A stretch of DNA of 64,000 bases from an uncultured Bacteroidales bacterium (GCA_946401725.1 CAMIVE010000003.1:1-64000), one strand, 5' to 3'; shown: positions 16,564-25,799, counted from the first letter of the stretch. Made by a program: numbers and translations. The notes: a model not told the origin generated them from the letters alone.

Positions 16564-17711
16564 CTGATGTTTTTCTTACGTAACGTCAAGAAATGCAAAA
16601 TAGTATTTGCAAAAAGAAAATAAAGTTCAAAAAACGGAGAAAAATATGCTACTTTTTTGATTTTAAATCTTTTAGAAAAAACAGCAGCCGTTGTTATCTG
16701 CCATGCGAACTTAATAAGCAACAGGGCTGCCAGCAACTGCCAGGGGAACGTAGTGGTGAGAAGAATCAGAATACCTGTGGTCCAGAAGGCTATCTGGGCG
16801 GCGGGATAACAGAACAGCGACAATTTGTCAGCAATGGAATAACAGTGTTGGGTAGCATAGCGATGGAGACGTTCCAGATGCCACAGGGCAAAGGTGGATT
16901 TGGGTTCGGCGACAACAGCGGCCTTTTCGTGAAGAACTACAGCGGTATTAGCACGGTTGGCATTCTGGTTGACAAAAAGATCGTCAGCACCATCGGGGAT
17001 GGTGTAGTGACTGATGAAACCGCCACGGCTGAAGAAGAAATCGCGCCGATAGGAAAGATTGCGGCCGGTGGCCGTATAGGGGTGACCAGCAATCGCTCTG
17101 CCGAGGGAGGAAGCGTTGAACATCAGGTTTTCGTATTGCTGGAAAGCATTAAGAAGTGTTTTCTCCTCTTTCAACAGGCTGTAACCGATAACGAGAGAGG
17201 CACCGTGCAGATGTCCGCACATCATTTGGCGAATCCATCCAAAGTCGCTGGGGATGCAATCGGGCTCGGTGAGGAGGACGACATCCTTGGTAGCGGACTT
17301 GATGCCAATTGAAAGAGGATATTTCTTACCACGGAACATATTGACGTCCTCGGGGAATGAGACCGGCTTGAGAATGGGATAATTCTCAGAACAAAGGCGC
17401 AAAACAAAGGGCGTGTCGTCTTGGGAGGTATAATCCACCACCACAACTTCGTAGTCAGGGTAATCCTGTTCCAACAGATACGGAAGACTTTCCTTAAGAT
17501 ATTCAGCTTCGTTATGAGCAACGATGACCACTGAGACCGAGGGCCATTGGGAGGGCTGCACCTCTTCGACAGAAGGAAGTTTTTTGTTTTTGTAGCGAGC
17601 CACACGGAGGTAGCGAAGACCGTAATAAAGACACAAATATATAAAAGCCAACAGAAGAACTGCAAGCAAAAATAGTGTATAATAACTGTTTAAAACGCCC
17701 GTAAAATCCAT
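16554..17711 (-). CDS. membrane-bound family 2 glycosyltransferase
   Basis: The protein has 385 residues: an N-terminal membrane segment (about residues 10-33), a GT2 domain beginning SVSVVIVAHNEAEYLKESLPYL, acidic motifs VVVVDYTSQDDT and LLTEPDCIPSD, an acceptor-region segment GRNLSYRRDFFFSRGGF and DGADDLFVNQNA. C-terminal membrane helices (about 295-375) end LTLRKKNIRWR. It probably transfers a sugar to a lipid-linked or envelope acceptor at the inner membrane. It is the first gene of the GT2-sigma-barrel operon; a TACCTTTG box at 17733-17740 (minus) lies 22 bp upstream of its ATG. Confidence 0.87.
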   Translation of the reverse strand: MDFTGVLNSYYTLFLLAVLLLAFIYLCLYYGLRYLRVARYKNKKLPSVEEVQPSQWPSVSVVIVAHNEAEYLKESLPYLLEQDYPDYEVVVVDYTSQDDTPFVLRLCSENYPILKPVSFPEDVNMFRGKKYPLSIGIKSATKDVVLLTEPDCIPSDFGWIRQMMCGHLHGASLVIGYSLLKEEKTLLNAFQQYENLMFNASSLGRAIAGHPYTATGRNLSYRRDFFFSRGGFISHYTIPDGADDLFVNQNANRANTAVVLHEKAAVVAEPKSTFALWHLERLHRYATQHCYSIADKLSLFCYPAAQIAFWTTGILILLTTTFPWQLLAALLLIKFAWQITTAAVFSKRFKIKKVAYFSPFFELYFLFANTILHFLTLRKKNIRWR

Positions 17712-17732
17712 TTTTATCTAATTTTCGAAATA

Positions 17733-17770
17733 CAAAGGTAGTGATATTTTAGAAATAATTAGTACCTTTG
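17733..17770. promoter_or_regulatory. divergent promoter boxes between GT2/sigma operon and tgt
   Basis: Two -7 boxes with the same sequence TACCTTTG face away from each other: 17733-17740 on the minus strand for the GT2-sigma operon and 17763-17770 on the plus strand for tgt. Neither has an obvious TTTG at N19. Only 22 bp separate them, so the two polymerases could compete. Confidence 0.6.
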
Positions 17771-17825
17771 CAGGCAAAATTAAAAACAATTTATTAACAT
17801 AACTTGCAGAGCAGTACTTTCGAAG

Positions 17826-18956
17826 ATGCATTTTGAATTAGAGAAAACCGACCAAATGAGTTGCGCACGAGCAGGTGTGTTGCATACGGACCATGGAGCC
17901 ATACCCACCCCCATCTTTATGCCCGTAGGCACCGTGGGGAGCGTGAAGGCTGTCCATCAACGAGAGTTGCGGGAGGATATTGATGCAAAAATCATCTTAG
18001 GCAACACCTACCACCTCTATTTGCGTCCTGGAATGGAGACGATACACGCTGCCGGAGGATTACACAAGTTCATGGGTTGGGAACGGCCAATTCTTACAGA
18101 TAGCGGCGGATTCCAGGTTTTCTCGCTTGCCGACAACCGCAAAATCACGGAAGAAGGCTGCACCTTCAAATCGCATATTGATGGCTCGCGCCATACGTTC
18201 ACGCCAGAAGGAGTGATTGACATTCAACGGAACATCGGCAGTGATATCATGATGGCGTTTGATGAGTGTCCTCCGGGAGAATCGCCTTATCCCTATGCCA
18301 AGAAGTCGATGGAGCTGACCCATCGGTGGATGGATCGTTGCTGTGCCCGTTTCCACGAAACGGAGCCCTTATATGGTTGCGAGCAGGCGCTGTTTCCCAT
18401 TGTGCAGGGCTGCAAGTATCCCGATTTGCGTCGTCGCAGCGCCGAACATGCCGCTTCGAAGGAGATGGTCGGTTATGCCATCGGCGGTTTGGCTGTTGGG
18501 GAACCTACCGAGGTGATGTATCAGATGATAGAGATTGTCAACGGTATCCTACCCAAGGACAGGCCTCGCTACCTGATGGGCGTCGGGACGCCGGCCAACC
18601 TGCTGGAAGCCATTGAGCGCGGTGTAGACATGTTTGACTGTGTGATGCCGACCCGCAACGGCCGCAACGGCATGCTGTTCACCTGGAACGGAACAGTCAA
18701 CATCAAGAACAAGAAATGGGAGCATTGTTTTGAACCCATCGATCCCGAGTCGCCGGCCGAAGCCGACAGGGTGTACACTTTTGCCTATCTGCACCACCTG
18801 ATTAAATCGGAAGAACTGCTGGGTCTGCAGATTGCCTCCATTCACAACCTGACATTCTATCTTTCCCTAGTACGTGCCGCTCGCGAACATATCGTTGCCG
18901 GCGATTTCTCCAGCTGGAAAGCCGCCGTGCTGCCACGACTGATGGTGCGGGTATAG
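17826..18956 (+). CDS. tgt: tRNA-guanine transglycosylase (bacterial type, zinc cysteines missing)
   Basis: The 376-residue protein matches bacterial Tgt throughout: proton-acceptor Asp92 in LTDSGGFQVFSL, HIDGSRHTFTPE, the QGG-type region as VQGCKYPDLRRRSAEH, and nucleophile Asp268 in GVDMFDCVMPTRNGRNG. It exchanges guanine-34 for preQ1 in GUN-anticodon tRNAs (queuosine pathway). The C-terminal zinc site C-x-C-x2-C...H is not conserved: where cysteines are expected the sequence reads IDPESPAEADRVYTFAYL, with only the later His (ASIHNLTFYL) kept. My memory is that other Bacteroidota enzymes look similar, but I could not check. The small gene downstream follows after 11 bp. Confidence 0.95.
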   Translation: MHFELEKTDQMSCARAGVLHTDHGAIPTPIFMPVGTVGSVKAVHQRELREDIDAKIILGNTYHLYLRPGMETIHAAGGLHKFMGWERPILTDSGGFQVFSLADNRKITEEGCTFKSHIDGSRHTFTPEGVIDIQRNIGSDIMMAFDECPPGESPYPYAKKSMELTHRWMDRCCARFHETEPLYGCEQALFPIVQGCKYPDLRRRSAEHAASKEMVGYAIGGLAVGEPTEVMYQMIEIVNGILPKDRPRYLMGVGTPANLLEAIERGVDMFDCVMPTRNGRNGMLFTWNGTVNIKNKKWEHCFEPIDPESPAEADRVYTFAYLHHLIKSEELLGLQIASIHNLTFYLSLVRAAREHIVAGDFSSWKAAVLPRLMVRV

Positions 18957-18967
18957 GAAGAAATCAC

Positions 18968-19216
18968 ATGAATAATATGACAAACGAAGAAGCCAATAAA
19001 AATCACGGCGGGTGGCCTCGTGAGGAGCACCGACGATTTGAGGAGTTGTGGGAAGGAAAGGACGATCCGGAACAACGTATCATCCGATTGCGCGACGGTG
19101 GAGAGGCCTCCCCTGCCCGACGGCGAAACCGTTTGTTTTATGTCTCTTTCATCATCTCTGCCGTGATGCTTATCGTGGCGATATGGATACTGGCGAAAAC
19201 CTATTTCAAGGTTTGA
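18968..19216 (+). CDS. small single-span membrane protein, unknown
   Basis: The 82-residue protein has a charged N-terminal half rich in Glu/Arg/Lys (HGGWPREEHRRFEELWEGKD) and one C-terminal membrane segment (about residues 56-77, FYVSFIISAVMLIVAIWILA) followed by KTYFKV. It lies 11 bp after tgt on the same strand, so it is probably co-transcribed. ATG 18977 (Met4) is an alternative start. I recognise no family; the compositional pattern and placement make it a credible gene rather than a chance reading frame. Confidence 0.6.
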   Translation: MNNMTNEEANKNHGGWPREEHRRFEELWEGKDDPEQRIIRLRDGGEASPARRRNRLFYVSFIISAVMLIVAIWILAKTYFKV

Positions 19217-19269
19217 AGTTTTACGTCAAACGTTTTGAAATGCCAAGTGTTAATAGGGCATTCTTATGA

Positions 19270-19683
19270 TCATACTTGATTCGTGGGGGTAGCAAGGAAG
19301 TGCAGTAGCATCAAGATAAAAATCACAATAGCCAGCAACACCATCAAATAGCCTTTGTTTGTGAGTGCCTTCCAACGAGAAGCTTTCCTGTCGTCTTTGC
19401 CTCGGGCAAGTACCACACAGTGCACACCCTGACAGTCGAATTCCTCGTCAATGTATACGGGATGAGGAAGCGAATCGATGGAACGTTCCAATTCGGATTG
19501 GAATTGCTGCGATTGCGCTCCCTGAATTTCCGGATGGCAAGTGATGAGGGCGTAGTAACGACGCTTGATTTTCCGTCCCACTTTGCGACGAGTGAAGACA
19601 CGATAGGTGTCGGCAAGCGGATGCTTGCCGACACATGACTCTATATGATAGCGGCGTTGACCGCCAGTGAGGCATTCGTCCAT
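19270..19683 (-). CDS. tail-anchored membrane protein, unknown
   Basis: The 137-residue protein has a soluble Arg/Lys-rich N-terminal part (residues 1-105, including TRRKVGRKIKRRYYALITCHPE) and a single hydrophobic segment near the C-terminus (about 112-131, YLMVLLAIVIFILMLLHFLA) with a six-residue tail, a tail-anchored topology. It follows alaS by 9 bp on the same strand and converges on the tgt-linked small membrane protein. A weak hairpin (AATGCC...GGGCATT, 19240-19263) lies in the 53-bp convergent gap. No family recognised. Confidence 0.6.
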   Translation of the reverse strand: MDECLTGGQRRYHIESCVGKHPLADTYRVFTRRKVGRKIKRRYYALITCHPEIQGAQSQQFQSELERSIDSLPHPVYIDEEFDCQGVHCVVLARGKDDRKASRWKALTNKGYLMVLLAIVIFILMLLHFLATPTNQV

Positions 19684-19692
19684 TTTCGAATT

Positions 19693-22335
19693 CTATTCGT
19701 TGATTAATTCGACAGCAACAGCGATGGCTTTGTCGATACCGTCGGGATTCTTGCCTCCTGCAGTGGCATAAGCGGGCTGTCCGCCGCCGCCACCTTGGAT
19801 TTCTTTACCGGCGGTACGGATGATGGTGCCGGCATTCTTGCCTGCATCGACGCGGTTCTGACCCAAGCAGATAAGCAGAGAAGGCTTGCCGTTGACAACG
19901 CTGCCCAGAACCAAAGCCATTTCAGGATGGTCGATACGGAGCTGCATAACGGCGTCTTTGAGTTGCATGATATCGCCGTCCATTTTCTTTGCCAGCAGGG
20001 GTTGCTGTTTCAATTCGTCAGCCAAAGAGCGGCAGAGCGAAGCGACTTTCTCTTTCTGGAAAGCGTTGATTTCGTTACGAAGGGCGGCATTGTCGTCCTG
20101 CAGTCTCTGGATGGCGGCGGCGAGGTCTTTGGGATTCTTCAGCAGTTGTTTGGCGGCTTCGAGCTGGTCCTGCATGTCGTTGACATACATTTCGGCAGCA
20201 GCGCCAGTAACAGCTTCGATGCGTCGCATGCCGGCAGCCACAGCGCCTTCGCTGACAATGCGGAAGGAGCCGATATGGCCGGTATTGGCGATATGGGTAC
20301 CACCACAGAATTCTACACTGTCGCCGAATTTCACCACGCGGACGAATTCACCGTATTTCTCACCAAACAGGGCCATTGCTCCCAGCTTCTGGGCTTCGGC
20401 AATGGGCATAGCGCGGTGCTCTTCAAGGGCGATGGCGTGACGGATGTCGATGTTGACCTGCTTCTCTACTTCACGGATTTCCTCTTGTGTCAGTTTGGCG
20501 AAATGGGAGAAGTCGAAACGGAGACGCTGGTCGTCGACATAGGAGCCTTTCTGTTCGACATGTGAGCCGAGCACATTGCGGAGCGCCTTGTGCATCAAGT
20601 GGGTGGCCGAGTGGTTGCACTGGATGGCGAAACGGCGGCATTTGTCGACTTCAGCCTTGAAAGTGGCGTTAACGTCGGAAGGCAATTTGTTGACGATATG
20701 GACGATAAGGTTGTTGACCTTCTTGGTGTCGACGATAGGAAGCACTTCGTCGCCGCAACCAAGCGTGCCGATGTCGCCCACTTGTCCGCCGCTTTCGCCG
20801 TAGAAAGGCGTGCGGTCGAAGACGAGCTGGTAGAATTCACGGTCTTTAGAACGCACATGACGGTAGCGTACAATGTGAACTTCCGAAACAAACTCGTCGT
20901 AACCGATAAACTGCTCTTCCACGCCGGGTTGCAGTTCAATCCAGTCGTCGTTTTCAACGGCAGCAGCAGCACGGGAACGGTTTTTCTGTTCGTCGAGCCC
21001 TTTGGCGAAACCTTCCATGTCGACGGTCCAGCCTTTTTCTGCAGCCATCAGTTGGGTGAGGTCGATGGGAAAGCCATAGGTGTCGAAGAGTTCGAAAGCG
21101 AAAGCCCCATCGATAACTTTCTCCACTTTGGCGTGTTGTTCGCAAGCTTCGCAGGAAGTCTCACAAGCCATCGCTTTTGCAATATAGTTCTCAAACTTCA
21201 AAATTCCGTTGGAAAGTGTTTTGAGGAATGACTGTTCCTCTTCCAGGATGATGCGGCCGATAAGTTCCTGCTGTTTTTTCAGTTCGGGGAACTGACCGCC
21301 CATCTGTGCAACGAGTGTAGGCACAAGAGCGTGAAGGAAGGGCTCCTTGAATCCGAGGAAAGTGTATCCGTAGCGTACTGCACGACGGAGGATACGGCGG
21401 ATGACATAGCCAGCTTTGGCATTGGAGGGCAGCTGACCGTCGGCAATGGAGAAACTGACGGCACGCAGGTGGTCGGCGCAGACACGCATAGCGATGTCGG
21501 CCTCTTCGTTCTTACCATATTCCATGGATGCTTTCGCTGCCAGTTCCTGGATGAGCGGCTGGAAAACATCGGTGTCGTAGTTGGATTTCTTGTGCTGCAT
21601 CACCATGCAGAGACGTTCGAAACCCATGCCGGTATCGATATGCTTAGCCTTGAGCGGTTCAAGGGTGCCATCGGCGAGACGGTTGAACTGCATGAAGACG
21701 AGATTCCAGATTTCGATAACCAGCGGGTTGTCCTTGTTGACCAGCTGGGCACCAGGGATTTTTGCTTTCTCAGACTCGTCGCGAAGGTCGATATGAATTT
21801 CGCTGCAGGGACCGCAGGGACCTTGGTCGCCCATCTCCCAGAAGTTGTCTTTCTTGGAGCCCTTAAGGATGCGGTCTTCAGCAATGTGTTCTTTCCAGAA
21901 ATCGTAGGCTTCGCGGTCCATCTCCAGACCCTCCTTTTCATCACCGCCAAAGACGGTGACATAGAGGTTGTCCTTATCGATATTCATTACCTTGGTGAGA
22001 AACTCCCAGCCGTAGGCAATGGCTTCACGTTTGAAATAGTCGCCAAAACTCCAGTTGCCCAACATCTCGAACATGGTGTGGTGGTAAGTATCGTGTCCCA
22101 CCTCTTCCAAGTCGTTGTGTTTACCACTGACACGCAAGCATTTCTGCGAATCGCAGACACGGGGATAAGGTGCCGGACTGTTGCCCAGAAAGATATCCTT
22201 GAACTGGTTCATGCCGGCATTGGTGAACATGAGTGTGGGGTCGTTTTTCACCACCATAGGGGCGGAAGGAACTACATGATGGTTCTTGCTCTCGAAGAAT
22301 TGCAGGAACTTGGTTCTTATTTCGTTGGAAGTCAT
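19693..22335 (-). CDS. alaS: alanyl-tRNA synthetase
   Basis: This 880-residue protein is full length for AlaRS. The class II catalytic core is N-terminal (MTSNEIRTKFLQFFESKNHHVVPSAP..., TNAGMNQFKDIFLG, GGDQGPCGPCSEIH-like MGDQGPCGPCSEIHID), followed by the tRNA-recognition region, an editing domain with zinc ligands in HSATHLMH (His575, His579) and CGGTH (Cys677, His681), and the C-terminal coiled/oligomerisation domain ending in a glycine-rich GGGGGQPAYATAGG segment. It charges tRNA-Ala and clears mischarged Ser/Gly. The leader contains ~10-nt tandem repeats (see 22348-22391). A tail-anchored protein gene follows after 9 bp. Confidence 0.97.
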   Translation of the reverse strand: MTSNEIRTKFLQFFESKNHHVVPSAPMVVKNDPTLMFTNAGMNQFKDIFLGNSPAPYPRVCDSQKCLRVSGKHNDLEEVGHDTYHHTMFEMLGNWSFGDYFKREAIAYGWEFLTKVMNIDKDNLYVTVFGGDEKEGLEMDREAYDFWKEHIAEDRILKGSKKDNFWEMGDQGPCGPCSEIHIDLRDESEKAKIPGAQLVNKDNPLVIEIWNLVFMQFNRLADGTLEPLKAKHIDTGMGFERLCMVMQHKKSNYDTDVFQPLIQELAAKASMEYGKNEEADIAMRVCADHLRAVSFSIADGQLPSNAKAGYVIRRILRRAVRYGYTFLGFKEPFLHALVPTLVAQMGGQFPELKKQQELIGRIILEEEQSFLKTLSNGILKFENYIAKAMACETSCEACEQHAKVEKVIDGAFAFELFDTYGFPIDLTQLMAAEKGWTVDMEGFAKGLDEQKNRSRAAAAVENDDWIELQPGVEEQFIGYDEFVSEVHIVRYRHVRSKDREFYQLVFDRTPFYGESGGQVGDIGTLGCGDEVLPIVDTKKVNNLIVHIVNKLPSDVNATFKAEVDKCRRFAIQCNHSATHLMHKALRNVLGSHVEQKGSYVDDQRLRFDFSHFAKLTQEEIREVEKQVNIDIRHAIALEEHRAMPIAEAQKLGAMALFGEKYGEFVRVVKFGDSVEFCGGTHIANTGHIGSFRIVSEGAVAAGMRRIEAVTGAAAEMYVNDMQDQLEAAKQLLKNPKDLAAAIQRLQDDNAALRNEINAFQKEKVASLCRSLADELKQQPLLAKKMDGDIMQLKDAVMQLRIDHPEMALVLGSVVNGKPSLLICLGQNRVDAGKNAGTIIRTAGKEIQGGGGGQPAYATAGGKNPDGIDKAIAVAVELINE

Positions 22336-22347
22336 GGAATATTTGTG

Positions 22348-22391
22348 TTTAAAAGGTTTTAAAGGTTTGAAAGGTTTAAAAGGTTTGAAAA
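22348..22391 (-). repeat. G-poor tandem leader repeat before alaS
   Basis: On the coding (minus) strand this reads as four to five imperfect ~10-nt copies of the pattern CAAACCTTTT/AAACCTTTCA, almost without G, ending about 12 nt before ATG 22335. Similar phased AAACC-type leaders precede pckA (600-623), the GroES-like gene (22810-22865), ychF (35258-35300) and the TPR gene at 61542. Confidence 0.6.
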
Positions 22392-22436
22392 GATCACTTA
22401 TATTTTTTGCGTGACTGGAGTCACAGGTTACATTTT

Positions 22437-22799
22437 TTAAAATTCGTCGCGTTCGACAAGGAGTATGGCGTTCTGGGGGACGATAAAGTATTTTTCACCA
22501 TTGTATTTGATTTCGACAGCACTCTTCTGCATAAAGAGTGCCAAATCGCCCGGCTGGACTTGCAGCGGGAGGTATTTGGGCTCACGCTCTTTGGGATTCC
22601 ACGATTCGTCGCTTTCCATATTGGGCAGCGCGTATCCGGGACCGCATTTAAGGATATAGCCAGACTGTATTTCTTCCTTTTCTTGGTAACCGGCAGGGAG
22701 GTAAAGCCCGCTTTTGGTACGTTGGGCTGCAGTACCTTGCTGGATGAGAACACGGTCACCGATGACGATGAGTTTGTCGAGAGGATTACGTTTTTCCAT
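22437..22799 (-). CDS. GroES-like co-chaperone family protein
   Basis: Started at ATG 22799 the protein has 120 residues (MEKRNPLDKLIVIGDRVLIQ); the longer frame begins at a TTG and adds a Gln/His-rich stretch that looks untranslated. The core shows the Cpn10 fold signature: GDRVLIQQ, a loop TKSGLYLPAGY resembling the GroES mobile loop, an extended middle insertion (SDESWNPKEREPKYLPLQ), then VQPGDLALFMQKSAVEIKYNGEKYFIVPQNAILLV. It is longer than GroES (about 95) and not next to groEL, so it is probably a paralogue with a separate role. Upstream is the M28 peptidase gene, same strand, 69 bp away. Confidence 0.8.
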   Translation of the reverse strand: MEKRNPLDKLIVIGDRVLIQQGTAAQRTKSGLYLPAGYQEKEEIQSGYILKCGPGYALPNMESDESWNPKEREPKYLPLQVQPGDLALFMQKSAVEIKYNGEKYFIVPQNAILLVERDEF

Positions 22800-22868
22800 T
22801 TGAGAGATTACAAGGTTTATCGTTTGATGGTTTGAAAGCGTTTGTTTCGGGTGTCTGTTTTGTAGCAA

Positions 22869-24167
22869 TCAAAAAGAGAGGGACGAGATAAGCGTGAGGT
22901 AGTTGAGGTAATGATCCAAGCCGCAACGGTCACAGGTGTCGTCGGGGTCGTGATAGCCACCGTAACGTTGTCCCATGGTCAGGATAAAGATGGCGGGGAC
23001 TTTCTTGGTGAAATAGTAATGGTCGCTGTTGGGGCGGTTTTGACGACGACGAATCTCGGGTGCGATACCGAGGGCGTTATTAAGCACTTCCAGACGTTCC
23101 ACATAAGGCTTCGTTTCGGGTGCTTCAGCATTGAAAATCATCAAACCCTCATCACCGCCACAGAACATATCGATATTAATCAGCAGTCGAACTTTGTCAT
23201 AATCGAACAACGGATGTTCAAATGCATATTTCGATCCACACAGGCCGGCCTCTTCCCCACTGAAGAAACAGAAGACATGCGTGTAATGGGGATGCTCTGA
23301 AACCGACATACGTGCCAAATCAAGCACTGCGGCCACTCCGCTGGCGTTGTCATGTGCGCCATAAAAAGTAACGCTGTCGCCCATAGTCCCCAGATGGTCA
23401 TAGTGGGCGGTATAGACAACCATCGTGTCCACTTCTCCCGGTACTATTCCGCAAACATTCTGGGTCGGATAATTGCGATGGAATTGGGTGAAGATATTGC
23501 AGTTCAGCTTTTTAACCTTCTTAGGCATAGCAGATGCGAGCACTTCGATATAGGAATAGTCATGTTCGATATTGGTGTAGGCTGGACTGTAGGTGTTGAG
23601 TTCGCTGACGCCGACGATTATACCACAGGAATTGAACGGGTTGCGCTGTTGAAGGCTGTGAATCTTCGACTGGATGATTTTTTGCTGTTTTTCATCGCCT
23701 TGAGGCAGCACGGACGCATCGATATAGACAAACACATCGCGCAGTAGATCGTTGTGTTTTTTAAGGAATTTCTTGAGTTTCGTCGCATCGACAAGTGTCT
23801 CCAAAGGAAGTGTAAGCACCTTATAGTCGCCCCAGGCCGACTTACTGAAAGCGGGCACACGGTATTGGGTATAGGCTTTCAACCGTTTGCCGTTCACCTC
23901 CACAGACAAGGGACCTTCCATCGAAGAGACGCTGAAAGTGTAGGACTGATAATAGTCATCGCCCAGTGGCTGCACTCTCAGACGTTTCAATTCGGCACGT
24001 ATAAATTCGGCAGCAATGCTGTCACCACGATAGGAATAACCCCGTCCGTGGAACTGCTCAGAGGTCAACTGACGCAGCATGTAGCGCATATAGTTGGTGT
24101 CCTGAGCCGATACAGCCACCCAAACCGATAGAAGAAGGACCAAACAAAATGTTTTTCTTAATGACAT
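22869..24167 (-). CDS. M28-family zinc metallopeptidase, exported
   Basis: The 432-residue protein has a signal peptide (MSLRKTFCLVLLLSVWVAVSAQ). The co-catalytic two-zinc site of M28 aminopeptidases is visible in order: His in TAHYDHLG, bridging Asp in GAHDNASG, catalytic Glu pair in FSGEEAGLCG, Asp in INIDMF and His in GGYHDPDDTCDRCG. An N-terminal region (residues 30-230) is of the PA-like or linker type. It probably trims peptides in the periplasm or at the surface. The start lies 12 bp downstream of the YfcC-type carrier gene, so uptake and peptide processing may be co-expressed. Confidence 0.9.
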   Translation of the reverse strand: MSLRKTFCLVLLLSVWVAVSAQDTNYMRYMLRQLTSEQFHGRGYSYRGDSIAAEFIRAELKRLRVQPLGDDYYQSYTFSVSSMEGPLSVEVNGKRLKAYTQYRVPAFSKSAWGDYKVLTLPLETLVDATKLKKFLKKHNDLLRDVFVYIDASVLPQGDEKQQKIIQSKIHSLQQRNPFNSCGIIVGVSELNTYSPAYTNIEHDYSYIEVLASAMPKKVKKLNCNIFTQFHRNYPTQNVCGIVPGEVDTMVVYTAHYDHLGTMGDSVTFYGAHDNASGVAAVLDLARMSVSEHPHYTHVFCFFSGEEAGLCGSKYAFEHPLFDYDKVRLLINIDMFCGGDEGLMIFNAEAPETKPYVERLEVLNNALGIAPEIRRRQNRPNSDHYYFTKKVPAIFILTMGQRYGGYHDPDDTCDRCGLDHYLNYLTLISSLSF

Positions 24168-24179
24168 GATACATACGAT

Positions 24180-25790
24180 TTAGAATCCGGGGAATTGAAC
24201 AAACAGCGTTGGCAGAATCAGAAGAAAACCTACAATTATAAGGAATACGATAAATTTCCAAACCCATTTAAGCCATGTGGCGTAGGGAATCTTGGCAATC
24301 CCGAGACAGCCGATAAGCACACCCGACGTAGGAGTCAGCATATTGGTGAAACCGTCACCGAACTGGAAAGCCAACACGACAGCTTGACGGGAGATGCCGG
24401 TCAGATCGGCAAATTGCGTCATGATAGGCATAGTGAGTGCCGCTTTAGCAGAACCCGAGGGCATAATAATGTTGAGCAACGTCTGGAAGGCGTACATCGC
24501 TCCCATCGAGGTGACCTCCCCCACCCGCGCCAACGAACGCGTCAGACCATAGAGGATGGTGTCGATCACCTTGCCGTCACGCAGGATAAAGATAATACCG
24601 CTGGCAAGTCCCACCACAAGGGCGGCCGAGAGGATGTCCTTACAGCCGGCGAGGAACAACTTCGCCAAATCGTCCGCTTTCTGGTTGTCGGCAATTCCCG
24701 ACAGGAGTCCCATAGCGAGGAAGAGTGCCGATATCTCCATCACATACCATTCATAGCCCAACACACCCGTCACAAGATAAAGAATGGTGAAAACCAGGAG
24801 GTCGAGAATAAAGAAATGGACAGACTTGCGCAAAGCAAAAAAGCCTGTCAGTACGAAGAGTGCTGCAAAAACAGGCATCAGACAGACAGCCGAGCTGCCA
24901 TGTCCGATGGCGATCACCGTAGTGGGAAAACGAAAAGCGCACCACACAAGCACGACGGCAATCAGGAAATAGACAATCCACGCCACCTTCGGTGTATGGT
25001 AGCTGACGCTTTCCGGCGTTTGTTGCTGCGCACGCTCACGCCAGTAGTTGTCGAGTTTGTAGACAGGAGACTTCTCCGGGTGTTTCTTTACCCGATTGGC
25101 ATAGAGAAGGACAAAGGCGATACCGATGACCGTCAGAAGAATCCAGCAGAAGAAACGGTATTCCAATCCGGAGAAGATCGGCAAAGCAGCAATTCCCTGT
25201 GCGATACCGATGGTGAAAGGATTCAGCATGGCGCCGGCAAAACCCACATGGGCCGCCATATAACACATACAGACGCCGACGATGGAGTCGTATCCCATCG
25301 AGATGGCCAGCGGAACGAAGATGACGACAAAGGCGATGGTCTCCTCGCTCATGCCGAAGACAGCACCGAAGAGGCTGAAGAGAATCATGATGAGCGTGAT
25401 GATGATATTCTCCACCCCCAGGCGTTTGAAGAACTTATGACGGTTCAGCCGCTGCACCCTGCGAAGGAAAGCCATCACACCGATATCGATGGCATGTGAA
25501 TTGTTGAGAATCCAGAAAGCGCCGCCGACCATAAGGATGAAGATAATGATGTCGGCTTTGTCGCAGAAACCGGAGAAGAGAGAAGAGAACACCTGCCAAG
25601 TCTGGGGCGAGCGATCGACAAAACGGAACGAATCGCCCTTGACCACTTCGCGTGACGAGGTCGTCCCGTCGGCATTGGTCACGGTGACTGTTTCTCTAAC
25701 GAATTCGCCGCCCGGGATAATCCATGTCAGCAGGGCGGCGAAGAGTATGAGAAAAAATACGATGGTGAATGTATGCGGTATTTTTCTCAT
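24180..25790 (-). CDS. YfcC/DcuC-like C4-dicarboxylate or amino-acid carrier
   Basis: The 536-residue polytopic protein has about 12 hydrophobic segments. It begins MRKIPHTFTIVFFLILFAALLTWIIPGGEF, the typical N-terminus of the YfcC family, and has paired conserved loops GMSEETIAFVVIFVPLAI and IIMPSGSAKAALTMPIM plus a C-terminal DGFTNMLTPTSGVLIGCLG. The family belongs to the ion-transporter superfamily and is annotated for dicarboxylates or basic amino acids; the substrate here is not determinable. It sits between purC (9 bp upstream) and the M28 peptidase (12 bp downstream), all minus strand. Confidence 0.85.
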   Translation of the reverse strand: MRKIPHTFTIVFFLILFAALLTWIIPGGEFVRETVTVTNADGTTSSREVVKGDSFRFVDRSPQTWQVFSSLFSGFCDKADIIIFILMVGGAFWILNNSHAIDIGVMAFLRRVQRLNRHKFFKRLGVENIIITLIMILFSLFGAVFGMSEETIAFVVIFVPLAISMGYDSIVGVCMCYMAAHVGFAGAMLNPFTIGIAQGIAALPIFSGLEYRFFCWILLTVIGIAFVLLYANRVKKHPEKSPVYKLDNYWRERAQQQTPESVSYHTPKVAWIVYFLIAVVLVWCAFRFPTTVIAIGHGSSAVCLMPVFAALFVLTGFFALRKSVHFFILDLLVFTILYLVTGVLGYEWYVMEISALFLAMGLLSGIADNQKADDLAKLFLAGCKDILSAALVVGLASGIIFILRDGKVIDTILYGLTRSLARVGEVTSMGAMYAFQTLLNIIMPSGSAKAALTMPIMTQFADLTGISRQAVVLAFQFGDGFTNMLTPTSGVLIGCLGIAKIPYATWLKWVWKFIVFLIIVGFLLILPTLFVQFPGF

Positions 25791-25799
25791 GAGTGGGTG

